Source: Hahnella aquatica (GTDB lineage Bacteria; Pseudomonadota; Gammaproteobacteria; Burkholderiales; Burkholderiaceae_A). From it: a stretch of 64,000 bases of DNA. The position numbers and the translations under genes are program-made. Numbering within the stretch: position 1 is the first letter of the stretch; the number at the start of each line of letters is the position of its first letter. The stretch is taken from assembly GCA_965194505.1 (NCBI GenBank), contig OZ239144.1, forward strand, positions 1,116,001-1,180,000, read 5' to 3'. Below the pieces are notes generated by a model that was not told the DNA's origin, did not search any database, and saw only the letters and a list, made by a program, of their open reading frames with translations. Below, piece by piece: positions 32,676 through 40,545 of this stretch.

Positions 32676-34628
32676 TCAGAGCCCCTCCTGCTTGCGCGAG
32701 AGCGCCGCCAGCCAGGCCATCGCCTGGCGACTTGCGGCGTGCCCCGAGCCCGCTGGTGGAACGCCCTGCGGGAAGGCAATGACCCCCAAGGCCAGCTCCT
32801 TGGGCAGCCCCTTCCAGTGCGCGGGCGGCTCCATGCCCAGCCAGGTGGCCAGTTGTGGCACATCCACGAGGCCTGCAAACACGGTGGTGCCAGCAAAGCC
32901 CACGTCTGCGCGGCCCACCGTGCCCGTCTTGCCACGCAGCGGGCAGCCCTCCTTGCACGGCCGCCCGAAGGCCGCCTCCACCGCGGGGTGTGCCGTGCCA
33001 CTGCCCCTCCAGCCGGGCTCTGCAGGCATCATCACCTTGGCCATGCCCGCCTGCACCACCTCCGCGGCACGACGATTCTGAAGGCCCGGGCGCGCAAGCG
33101 GCCGAACGGCATCGTCTTGTAGGAGCCAGACGGGCGCAGAGGCCCGCCCCCGAGCGGCATTCGAAATCTGTGCTGCCAGGCTGGCCACGCCCACGGCCGT
33201 GGCCCGGGCATCGCCCGCACCAAGCACCGACTGCACCAGGCTGGACGTGCGCAGGTAGGCCTGCTCCGCAGCACGGTCGCGCGGCGCGCGGGCCCGGCCT
33301 GCGCGAACATCCTCGTAGCTGCGCCAATCGAAGAGCACCACGGGCTCGCGCATGTCTGCACCCTCGCCTGCCCCAATGGGCATGCGCCCGAACTGGCCTG
33401 GCACGGGAAGGCGAGCCCCGCTCAGGTTGGCCCGCTCCCCCGACCAGCCCACCTGGGCCACCAGCGCCGACACCCGCATGGGCATGGCACAGGGCACCGG
33501 CACACGCGGTGTCGCGCCCAAGTTGCAAATGGCTGCGCGCTCCCACCACTCGTTGCGCTTTTCGACCTCATCGTCGAGCTGACCCGAGGTCTTGATCTGC
33601 AACTGCAGGTCGCGCGAGGAGACCGACTCGGCAAATGCAAGGCTAAAGAAGAGTTTGGCCACGGATGCCGGTGGCGCTTCGACCAGGGCGGCCGCCAAGG
33701 GCTTGGAGCCTTCGATGCCGCGCTGGTCACAGGCGGCTCCCTCACAGCCCATGGCCAGAATGCCCATGGTGGCCGGGTCGATGACCACCATCGAGAGGCC
33801 CTTCATGCCCCGGGCTGCCTGCGGCATGAAGGCTTCGAGCTGCTGCTGCAGTGGGCCCGAGAGGCTGATGCGAAGTTGGCGCGGCGATGCAGACTGCCCA
33901 TCGACGGCATCGGTCACCATGGCCCGAGGCGCCATCCAAGCGGCCAAGTCTCGGCTCAGGCGCGGCGGCGATGCAGCCGGGGCTGCGAGGCCACACCGGG
34001 CCCGTGGGCCCGAGAGCAGAACCTGCTGGCCACTCGTGTCCTGGCCGAAGAGACAGGGCGGCAGCGAGGTCCAGGAGACCCGCTCGGCCAGCGACTGGGC
34101 CACGATTGCGCGCTGTGGTTCATCGGCCCGGGGCGTGAGCCATGCCGGGTTTTGCGCCACGAGGGCCAGGTCTCGCAAGAACGGACCACACGACACCGTT
34201 CGCCAGTGCGAGAACAAGGCCTTCGCGTGCGACTGCGCATGGGCCTGCCAGGCCAGGGCCACGCGTGTGGACCAGTCCACCGGCCTCGCCGCGGCACCGG
34301 CAGTGCGATCCGTCACAACACCCGCAGTCGCACCCGCCGCGCTCTGAAGCCGCCCCAGCACCACCGCCAGGGGCCTGGCCTCACAAGCAGCCACAAGTGC
34401 AGCCTGGGCTGCCGCGAGCGTCGCGGCATCGGCGGGGGCTTGCGCCGCAAGCTCTTGGCTCAAGGCCACCAGCCGGTTCACTTGGGCAGCGGGCACAAAA
34501 CGGTCGTCGCCCTCGTAGGCACGGCTCTCCAGGCGTTCCTGCTGAAGGCCCACGGCCAGGAGCAGCAGCAGCGAGAAAAAGGCAATGAGGCCCACCAGGC
34601 CGCGCAGCAGTTGCCGAGAAAAACTCAT
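32676..34628 (-). CDS. Divergent class B PBP-like transpeptidase
   Basis: The 650-residue protein has one N-terminal membrane helix (residues 8-28), a long periplasmic region, and a penicillin-binding transpeptidase domain. SVAK at 322-325 is the SxxK active site and KTG is at 567-569. The region SLAAQISNAARG (about 483-494) fits the QxAxxYAxLANGG block that precedes KTG in PBP2/3. The expected SxN motif is not clear: the best position, N369 in RAAICNLG, lacks the serine. ATG 34628 overlaps the SEDS stop (ATGA). SEDS proteins polymerise glycan with a class B PBP partner, so these two should form a complex. Confidence 0.84.
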   Translation of the reverse strand: MSFSRQLLRGLVGLIAFFSLLLLLAVGLQQERLESRAYEGDDRFVPAAQVNRLVALSQELAAQAPADAATLAAAQAALVAACEARPLAVVLGRLQSAAGATAGVVTDRTAGAAARPVDWSTRVALAWQAHAQSHAKALFSHWRTVSCGPFLRDLALVAQNPAWLTPRADEPQRAIVAQSLAERVSWTSLPPCLFGQDTSGQQVLLSGPRARCGLAAPAASPPRLSRDLAAWMAPRAMVTDAVDGQSASPRQLRISLSGPLQQQLEAFMPQAARGMKGLSMVVIDPATMGILAMGCEGAACDQRGIEGSKPLAAALVEAPPASVAKLFFSLAFAESVSSRDLQLQIKTSGQLDDEVEKRNEWWERAAICNLGATPRVPVPCAMPMRVSALVAQVGWSGERANLSGARLPVPGQFGRMPIGAGEGADMREPVVLFDWRSYEDVRAGRARAPRDRAAEQAYLRTSSLVQSVLGAGDARATAVGVASLAAQISNAARGRASAPVWLLQDDAVRPLARPGLQNRRAAEVVQAGMAKVMMPAEPGWRGSGTAHPAVEAAFGRPCKEGCPLRGKTGTVGRADVGFAGTTVFAGLVDVPQLATWLGMEPPAHWKGLPKELALGVIAFPQGVPPAGSGHAASRQAMAWLAALSRKQEGL

Positions 34629-36523
34629 GGCCGGCGCTCCTTCGAAGACTGCGCGCTGGCCCCGGCCAGCAGGCCAAATCCAATGGCCGCCGACAGGAAC
34701 GATGAGAGACCGAGGCTCATGAGGGGCAGCCCAAGGCCAGTGAGCGGAATGAGGCGAAGGTTGCCCAGGCCGGTGACCACCGTCTGAATGGCGGACGCCA
34801 TGAGCAAGAAAAATCCAATGGCATAGAGGGCTCGGCTCTGGTGCAGGCCCATGGCCAGCCCGCGCACGGCCACCACCAGCAGCAGGCCATAGACGATGAG
34901 CACCAGGGCCAGCAAGAGCAGGGCGGTCCGGTCTCCAAAGAGCCCCAACAGGATGGTGGGCAGGTAATCGCTCAGCGACTGCAGCGGCAGGCAGGCCCCC
35001 TCGTGGCTGCACCACTGAATCTGACCCAGGCCGTAACCACTGGGCTGGCCACCTTCGGCGAACTTGATGAGACGCGCGAAATCACTCACCGCAGCCTGCA
35101 TGGGCTCGAGCATGAGGAGCAGTCGGCCCATGACACGTTCGGTGAGCATGGCCGCGGCCGACAAGACCACCCCCAGGCCCATGGCCAGCGCCAGGAAGCG
35201 CCAGCCAAAAATGATGAAGATGAGCGCCAGGAAGACCGCAGCACTGATCAACGCGCCACCAAAATCCTTGAAGGCCACCGCGGCTGCACCCACCACCAAC
35301 AGGGCCAACAGAAACACGCCACCGAAGGCGCGAAGAAAGTGGCGATGAATGTCGCGGGCTGCGCAGGGAGATGCAGCAGCCCCAAACAGGGCGCGCACCA
35401 GCCCGCCCATGCTCATAAAGCCCTCGAGCACCTCACGCGCAAGGTAGGCCTGCCGCGCATAACGAACCACCACCAGGCCCGCCAATCCGCAGACCCAGAT
35501 CTTCAGAGATTCAGAGCCCGCCGCCGGGCTGATGGCCGCATAAAAGAGTGGCACGATCGCCGCACCCAGGAGCGCGGCCAGGCCCAGTCGATTCGAGAGC
35601 CACTCCAAGGCCTGCGAGATGGGCCGTGCGGCAAGAAGGCAGGCCATGAAGCAGGCCAAGGCACCGACCACCACGATCAGTTGGCGTGGCAAGGCATACG
35701 TGAACGGGTTCAGGGCAAAACCCAAGGCCCCTTCGCCAAACCGCAGGCCTGCATCGGCCATGACCAGCAGGCCCAGGGCCACCACCGAAAGCAGGCCTGT
35801 GGTCGCGGCAAATGCGGGCCAGCCCAGGCGCCGCCAGACGAGCCAGCCTGCAAGGCCTCCCAAGAGCGCCAGCACACCGGGCATGAGGCTGATGGCCATT
35901 GTGAGCCGACTGGCCTGCGCAGCGAGCCGATCCGGCTCATCGATCACGCGAGCCAAATCCCATCGCACTGAAGAAAACTCACCGGAGAGGCTGTTGTAAC
36001 GAATGCCCTCGGCCAACAGCAGGGCATGAAAGAGGTCGATGTAGCCAGGGTTCGCCTCCTGGGTTCGAACCCGAATGCGCTCGATGCGCTGATCGACGAG
36101 GCCCACCATCCAGTGCGACAAGAGATGGCCCGAGGACACCTGCAGCACGGCTGCGCGCAGCGCCTCGTAGCGCACGAGCCCACGTTGGGCCCTCTGCAGC
36201 CCAGCCTTCAAGGCCTCTGGGTTCGTTTTTGCGTTGGCATTGGTCGCGAGCAGCCTGCCCATGCCGCAGTCGGCCTGCGCAATGGGCACACCCAGGTAAC
36301 CCTCACACAAGGATGCTGCGGATGAGACAACCTCGCCATCGGTCGATGCCGGCCCACGCAGATCGAGGTTCACGGCAGCGGCCCGAGAGGCGAGCCAGAG
36401 GGCCTCTCGCGGCACGCGATCGGTTGGCAGGCCCAGCGTGAGCATCGACCACAGAAACCCCCCGAGCAGCGCGGCAGCAAGAAGTCCCGCCAGCCCGCGG
36501 CTTGGTTTCCTTAAGTCAGACAT
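34625..36523 (-). CDS. SEDS-family (FtsW/RodA-like) protein with periplasmic insertion
   Basis: The 632-residue protein is much longer than FtsW or RodA (about 370-420). TM1 (residues 10-30) is followed by a region of about 160 mostly polar residues (31-190), probably periplasmic, then about ten helices. The C-terminal half shows SEDS features: KDFGGALI, D519 in LQSLSDYLPTILLG (the position of the essential ECL4 aspartate in TDFIFA of FtsW), and LRLIPLTGLGLPLMSLGLSSFL. It probably polymerises lipid II. It starts 17 bp from the divergent FHA gene. Confidence 0.86.
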   Translation of the reverse strand: MSDLRKPSRGLAGLLAAALLGGFLWSMLTLGLPTDRVPREALWLASRAAAVNLDLRGPASTDGEVVSSAASLCEGYLGVPIAQADCGMGRLLATNANAKTNPEALKAGLQRAQRGLVRYEALRAAVLQVSSGHLLSHWMVGLVDQRIERIRVRTQEANPGYIDLFHALLLAEGIRYNSLSGEFSSVRWDLARVIDEPDRLAAQASRLTMAISLMPGVLALLGGLAGWLVWRRLGWPAFAATTGLLSVVALGLLVMADAGLRFGEGALGFALNPFTYALPRQLIVVVGALACFMACLLAARPISQALEWLSNRLGLAALLGAAIVPLFYAAISPAAGSESLKIWVCGLAGLVVVRYARQAYLAREVLEGFMSMGGLVRALFGAAASPCAARDIHRHFLRAFGGVFLLALLVVGAAAVAFKDFGGALISAAVFLALIFIIFGWRFLALAMGLGVVLSAAAMLTERVMGRLLLMLEPMQAAVSDFARLIKFAEGGQPSGYGLGQIQWCSHEGACLPLQSLSDYLPTILLGLFGDRTALLLLALVLIVYGLLLVVAVRGLAMGLHQSRALYAIGFFLLMASAIQTVVTGLGNLRLIPLTGLGLPLMSLGLSSFLSAAIGFGLLAGASAQSSKERRP

Positions 36524-36532
36524 TCGTATAGA
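36502..36532 (+). promoter_or_regulatory. Promoter of the FHA-PP2C-kinase operon
   Basis: TATAGA(T) at 36527-36532 ends 8 bases before the FHA ATG at 36541; TTGGTT at 36502-36507 is a possible -35 with 19-bp spacing. The -10 predicts a start of transcription at or within 2 bases of the ATG. The element lies mostly within the first codons of the divergent SEDS gene. Confidence 0.55.
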
Positions 36533-36540
36533 TTGCCAGA

Positions 36541-37587
36541 ATGCTCTCCGACCTTCTTGCGCACTTCCGCAACAGCACCCGTTCGCCCGAGGGCGGGCCG
36601 CCCAAAGACATGGAACAGGCCACCCACTGGGCGGAGGCCATTGGCCTGGAACTCAAGGGGCTCATCTCACAGACGGTGCTGGCCGAGCTCGAACAGCGCG
36701 AGAAGAAATACCTTCAGAGCATTCTGGCCAAGAGCCAATTCGTGATCGACTCTCTCGTGGTCATTCCCCTGGACAAGGACGCCTCGGAAAACTTCGAGAG
36801 CTTTCTACAAGTACATGAAGAGATTGATCCCGGCTTCAAGCTGCGCTTTTTTCGCTCGCTCATGGAGACCCAGTACCGGTCTACACGCGGCTCGGTGGTC
36901 GTGGTCTCCCAAGACTTCCAGCCCACCGTTCAGTTCTTGAGCCAGAGCCTGGAGCAGCCCAGCCAGGATGAGCGCTATCAGGTCTCCCTGCGAGGCCGAC
37001 GGCTGAACTTTCAGGTGCAGGTGAGCCTGCGCGGGCCGGTGGCCCAGAGTGCACCATCGGGCGCGGCTGCGGCCGCAGCGGCAGCAGTCAGCAGTGTGTT
37101 TGGCAGTTCAAGCGGCAGCAGCTCAGCCAGCCCCACAGCGGGCGCCGACAACAGCCTTCTGCTGCGCATCTGGGATGCCCAGGGCGAGCGCATGCTCGAG
37201 GTGACCACACCATTCCTGATCGGCCGAGAGAGCCCGAGCGAGGCCGAGCTCGGTGGCCTCTCCTTCGTCACCTTGCACGGCCAGTATGTCTCGCGGCGTC
37301 ATCTGGTGGTGCTCAATGTGCTCGATGAGACCTACTTCTTCATCCATGATGCGGCGAGTTTGTCGTGCTTGTCGGCGGGCGGGCAGCTGTTGCGGCCCTC
37401 CACGGTCTACAGCATGCCCAAGCACGCCGAGATGCGACTGCTCTTTGGGGCCACCAGCGAGAACCGCGCCCAGACCTTCGACAAGGCCCAGGCTGCGCAA
37501 TTTCCAATCGTGGAGATGCGCCGCCGCGGGGCCCAGGGTACGAGCGTGACCGAGGCCACGCCACGGCCCCGCGCCATCAAGCCTTGA
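36541..37587 (+). CDS. FHA-domain protein
   Basis: The 348-residue protein has three parts. Residues 1-165 are a mixed alpha/beta domain (QFVIDSLVVIPLD, TRGSVVVVSQDF) that may correspond to the DUF3662-like N-terminus of mycobacterial FhaA (inference). Residues 170-203 are an Ala/Ser linker. Residues about 205-305 form an FHA domain with GR (228-229) and SRRH (251-254), which bind phosphothreonine peptides. It has no membrane segment. It heads an operon with a PP2C phosphatase and a kinase. No Shine-Dalgarno precedes the ATG. Confidence 0.88.
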   Translation: MLSDLLAHFRNSTRSPEGGPPKDMEQATHWAEAIGLELKGLISQTVLAELEQREKKYLQSILAKSQFVIDSLVVIPLDKDASENFESFLQVHEEIDPGFKLRFFRSLMETQYRSTRGSVVVVSQDFQPTVQFLSQSLEQPSQDERYQVSLRGRRLNFQVQVSLRGPVAQSAPSGAAAAAAAAVSSVFGSSSGSSSASPTAGADNSLLLRIWDAQGERMLEVTTPFLIGRESPSEAELGGLSFVTLHGQYVSRRHLVVLNVLDETYFFIHDAASLSCLSAGGQLLRPSTVYSMPKHAEMRLLFGATSENRAQTFDKAQAAQFPIVEMRRRGAQGTSVTEATPRPRAIKP

Positions 37588-37603
37588 ACCCATTGCACTG
37601 CCG

Positions 37604-38287
37604 GTGGCGTCGTTGATGTTTCGATGTGGCATGGCGCTCAACCTGGGCGCGCCCGATCGGCTCGCCTTCGATGCGGCCACTCGCCACCCGAGCCTGCCAC
37701 TGGCCGTGCTCTGCGATGGCGCCAATGGCACCCCGCACGGCGGCGCTGTGGCCCAGGCGGCAAGCCAGCGGGTGCTGGAGGCACTCGGGGCGGGCACACC
37801 CCTGTCGGGCCAACTGCTCGATGCCATGAGCCAGGAATTCGATGCCCAGTGGCCCGAATCGGGCTGCACCCTGCTCGCCTTTGCGGCGGACGACCAAGGC
37901 CTTTGCATCACCAGCGTGGGCGACAGCTTTGCCGAACTCTTTGCTCATCGCCAAGGACAGTGGGCCTCCGAGCATCAATTGGCTCGGCATGTGGATGACG
38001 AGGGTCACCCCACCCAGCTCATCGGAGCCAATGTGCCCATCAGCCCCCACTGCTGCGAGCGACAGACCAGTGCCGAGGTGACTTGCTGGGCGGCCTTCCT
38101 GATGAGCGATGGGGCTGGTGCGTATTTGTCCACGGCCGACCTTCGCGATGTCTTGCTGCCCATTGGCTCACAGACACCCAGCGACCACGACCTGCAGTTC
38201 TGCGCCGAGACCTTGGCCGCGCTGGCGATGTCCAGGGGCAGCCACGACGATGTCTCGGTGCTCATGGCCTGGGTGCAACAGCCATGA
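37604..38287 (+). CDS. PP2C-type Ser/Thr protein phosphatase
   Basis: The 227-residue protein has the PPM motifs: VLCDGANG (metal ligand D38), GCTLLAFA, SVGDSFAELF (G106-D107), LMSDGAG (D169) and GSHDDVSVLM (D215/D216). It should remove phosphates from the operon's kinase or FHA ligands in the cytosol. The GTG start is tentative; in-frame ATGs at 37616 and 37631 are possible and no ribosome-binding site decides. Its TGA overlaps the kinase ATG. Confidence 0.88.
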   Translation: MASLMFRCGMALNLGAPDRLAFDAATRHPSLPLAVLCDGANGTPHGGAVAQAASQRVLEALGAGTPLSGQLLDAMSQEFDAQWPESGCTLLAFAADDQGLCITSVGDSFAELFAHRQGQWASEHQLARHVDDEGHPTQLIGANVPISPHCCERQTSAEVTCWAAFLMSDGAGAYLSTADLRDVLLPIGSQTPSDHDLQFCAETLAALAMSRGSHDDVSVLMAWVQQP

Positions 38288-39546
38288 AGCTCGATGCCTT
38301 CACCAAGCGGTTTGAGGACGACCACAACCTCTCGCGCGAGCTCTCGCTGCTCAACGACCTCGCCCAGCGCGGCGCGCCCGTGCCGAAGGTGCTCGCCACC
38401 GACCACCGGGCCCTGACCATTGAGATGGAGCATCGCGGCCAGAGCCTGGCCGAGTGGGTGCATGAGCGGCCGGACGATGAAGTGGTGCAGATGCTTGCAC
38501 CTGCCCTGGCCGCCTTTGACCGTGTGGCCCGGCTTGGGGTTTTTCACCTGGATGTGGCTGCCCGCAATGTGCTCCTCGAATCGCCAAGCAGCCGCCAAGC
38601 CCAGGTGATTGATTTCTCGGCTGCCCTGTGCGCGCGCTTTCCACTGCAAAAGCCGCTGTGGCTGCGCGTGAACCCCAGCATTCACCACCCCGAGCTCGCA
38701 CGCGCCATCGAGGCCGACTGGCGGGCCTTCTTTGAGGCCGTGGGCCTGCCCGTGCCCGAGAACTTCGTGGACCACTTCGACATTCCATGGGATCGATACG
38801 CAGGCCACTGGCCCGGCAGCATCGCGGCCAACAGCCTGAACCACCAGCATGCGCTGCTCGCCTATGGGCTGGCTGGCCTGCTCGACGAGGTGGGGGCCAC
38901 CCTCACCTCTGCCCACCGCAGCCGACTGGCCCCATGGGCCCAGGTGCTGCGCGCCTGCCAGACCCAGGCCGAGGCACAAAAGCAGATTGCCGCGGCCATC
39001 CGAGCACTCGGCACCCAGGATGCCACCCCGATGCCCACGGCCGTGCACACGGGCGGCCAGGGCACGGCGGAACGTGGCTCAGCCGATGCCTCGGCTGCAT
39101 CCCGAGCATCCACCTCGGGGCCGATGAGTGATGCGGGTCGACCAGCAGCGGCCCCCGCGGTCGAGCCGACGGCCGGAGCATGGCCCCCTTCCGCCGAGCC
39201 CGATGGCTTTTCCTGGCAGGCGCGCGCCCTGCTGGCCGCCCTGCCGGTTGCGGGTTTCATCATCACCGACCAGGTCTACACCAGCCAGGCGGCCAGGCTT
39301 GGTGACATGGCCTTCTACAGTGCCCTGGCCACCATTCCCGTGCTCATGCTGCTGCTGGCCAGTCTGGCCCAGACGGGCGGGCTCAACCTGCAGCGCGTCT
39401 GCATGCTGGTGCTCGCGGCCCTTCAGTTCATGCTCGCCCGCGACCTCTGGCCGCAGGTGGGCCCCCTGTGGGCGGGCCTCACCCTGCTGCCTGGCAGCCT
39501 GGGGGTGGTGGGCATTGTCATGCGTTGGCGATCACCCATGCAGTGA
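38284..39546 (+). CDS. Minimal protein-kinase-like protein with C-terminal membrane anchor
   Basis: The 420-residue protein begins at the beta-3 strand of a kinase fold: K8 (FTKRF), E19 (SREL), catalytic loop FHLDVAARNVLL (H88, D90, N95) and D110 in VIDFSAAL (DFS instead of DFG). The glycine-rich loop that normally precedes beta-3 is absent; the upstream codons belong to the PP2C gene. Residues about 265-315 are a Ser/Ala/Pro linker, and about 320-415 hold four hydrophobic helices. It could be an active atypical kinase or a pseudokinase. ATGA overlap with PP2C couples them. Confidence 0.8.
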   Translation: MKLDAFTKRFEDDHNLSRELSLLNDLAQRGAPVPKVLATDHRALTIEMEHRGQSLAEWVHERPDDEVVQMLAPALAAFDRVARLGVFHLDVAARNVLLESPSSRQAQVIDFSAALCARFPLQKPLWLRVNPSIHHPELARAIEADWRAFFEAVGLPVPENFVDHFDIPWDRYAGHWPGSIAANSLNHQHALLAYGLAGLLDEVGATLTSAHRSRLAPWAQVLRACQTQAEAQKQIAAAIRALGTQDATPMPTAVHTGGQGTAERGSADASAASRASTSGPMSDAGRPAAAPAVEPTAGAWPPSAEPDGFSWQARALLAALPVAGFIITDQVYTSQAARLGDMAFYSALATIPVLMLLLASLAQTGGLNLQRVCMLVLAALQFMLARDLWPQVGPLWAGLTLLPGSLGVVGIVMRWRSPMQ

Positions 39547-39579
39547 AAGACGGTTTTATGGGGCTCAAGACGAGAGTGC

Positions 39580-39608
39580 TTGCTCCGATTCTAAACTCGG
39601 GGAATACT
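39580..39608 (+). promoter_or_regulatory. Sigma70 promoter of the bactofilin gene
   Basis: TTGCTC (39580-39585), 17-bp spacer, AATACT (39603-39608). This is the best -35/-10 pair in the region and leaves a leader of about 30 bases before the bactofilin start, so the gene can be expressed apart from the kinase operon. Confidence 0.6.
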
Positions 39609-39646
39609 CGTCCGACCGATCAATTTAATTTTCCAGCGTGACCGTC

Positions 39647-40021
39647 ATGTCATCTCAAAAAGACAACTTCTCGAACAAGTCTTACCCCACCATCATCGAC
39701 GGCACCACGCGCTTCAAGGGCGACCTCGAACTTGGCGCCAACGCCCGAATCGATGGCAAATTCCTCGGAAACCTCTTGGCGCCCGGCGAGAAGAACGAGG
39801 TCACGCTGGTCATTGGCCGCGATGGCGACATCCAGGGCGACATCCGCTGCCACAGCATTCAAATTTCCGGCACGGTGCATGGCAACGTGCGGGCCAAACT
39901 GGTGGAACTGCGCACCGGTGGCGTGATTGAGGGCGACGTGGAATACGACGCCATTGAACTGCACCAGGGTGCGTCCATTCTGGGCGCCCTCACCTGCAAG
40001 GCCGAGGGCCGCAAGCGCTGA
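39647..40021 (+). CDS. Bactofilin (polymer-forming cytoskeletal protein)
   Basis: The 124-residue protein is a right-handed beta-helix bactofilin: TTRFKGDLELGANARIDGKFLGN, LVIGRDGDIQGDI, IQISGTVHGNVRAKLVELRTGGVIEGDVEYDAIEL, ending LTCKAEGRK. Bactofilins form filaments on the inner membrane and localise peptidoglycan enzymes. The ATG 39647 is preferred over an in-frame GTG three codons earlier. It lies 100 bases after the kinase gene with its own promoter. Confidence 0.93.
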   Translation: MSSQKDNFSNKSYPTIIDGTTRFKGDLELGANARIDGKFLGNLLAPGEKNEVTLVIGRDGDIQGDIRCHSIQISGTVHGNVRAKLVELRTGGVIEGDVEYDAIELHQGASILGALTCKAEGRKR

Positions 40022-40061
40022 ATTGGGCTTCGGCTGCGCGGGTGGCACCACCACCGCGCCG

Positions 40062-40541
40062 CTAGCCCGTGCAGAACTGGCTGCGCAGGAGCTTTCCGAG
40101 ATCTCCCTTGCTGGCCAGCGGCGTCCAGCCGGCTTCGGGCTGCCGAATCACCGCCGTGGGACGTCCCGTTCCCCGCTTCCCGCTGTAGCGCCGTTCCAGG
40201 CGCACCCGCATCCTGGCCTTCTGGCAGTCGATCTCCTGAAGCCGGAGGCGAGAAAGATGGCCAAAGAGGTCGGCATGAAAGTAATCCTCCACCACAACAA
40301 TCAGGTAGCCCACCTGGGTTCGGCGGGCCGTATCAAGTTCCACGTACTCCACCCGATTAAATCCAGAGGCCACTACCAAATAGTTGGCCTGCGCACGGGG
40401 CGCAGCAAAAAAAGACGAAGCCAGCAGAAAGCAGACAAAAGCGAATGATGAGTGCAAGAAAGCAGGAAATGACCACCAAAGGCGGCCTGCAGCAGATGCC
40501 CAGGGGCGGGAACGAGTGAGGGCGACAGAGATGACACGCAT
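40062..40541 (-). CDS. Surface-adhesin E-like secreted protein
   Basis: The 159-residue protein has a signal peptide (FLHSSFAFVCFLLASSFFAAPRAQA, cleavage near AQA-N). The mature domain matches the surface-adhesin protein E pattern common in Betaproteobacteria: YVELDTARRTQVGYLIVVVEDY, an EIDC segment, RYSGKRGTG and a final QFC, so one disulfide is expected. It should be periplasmic or outer-surface; the family is poorly understood. A longer frame upstream to 41051 is antisense to the next gene and rejected. Its start overlaps or abuts that of the divergent gene. Confidence 0.82.
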   Translation of the reverse strand: MRVISVALTRSRPWASAAGRLWWSFPAFLHSSFAFVCFLLASSFFAAPRAQANYLVVASGFNRVEYVELDTARRTQVGYLIVVVEDYFHADLFGHLSRLRLQEIDCQKARMRVRLERRYSGKRGTGRPTAVIRQPEAGWTPLASKGDLGKLLRSQFCTG

Positions 40542-40545
40542 AGGA

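Noticed and set aside
34625..36523. Assignment of the SEDS gene as housekeeping ftsW or rodA
   Set aside because: It is about 200 residues too long, strongly diverged, and not next to mur or mre genes.
36541..38287. Interpretation of FHA plus PP2C as part of a type VI secretion system
   Set aside because: No Tss/Imp, Hcp, VgrG or ClpV genes are present; the partners here are SEDS and PBP proteins.
40022..40061. GC-rich hairpin between the convergent bactofilin and adhesin-like genes as a terminator
   Set aside because: A stem GCGCGGGTGG/CCACCGCGC can form with a bulge, but no U-run follows on either strand, so I do not call it.
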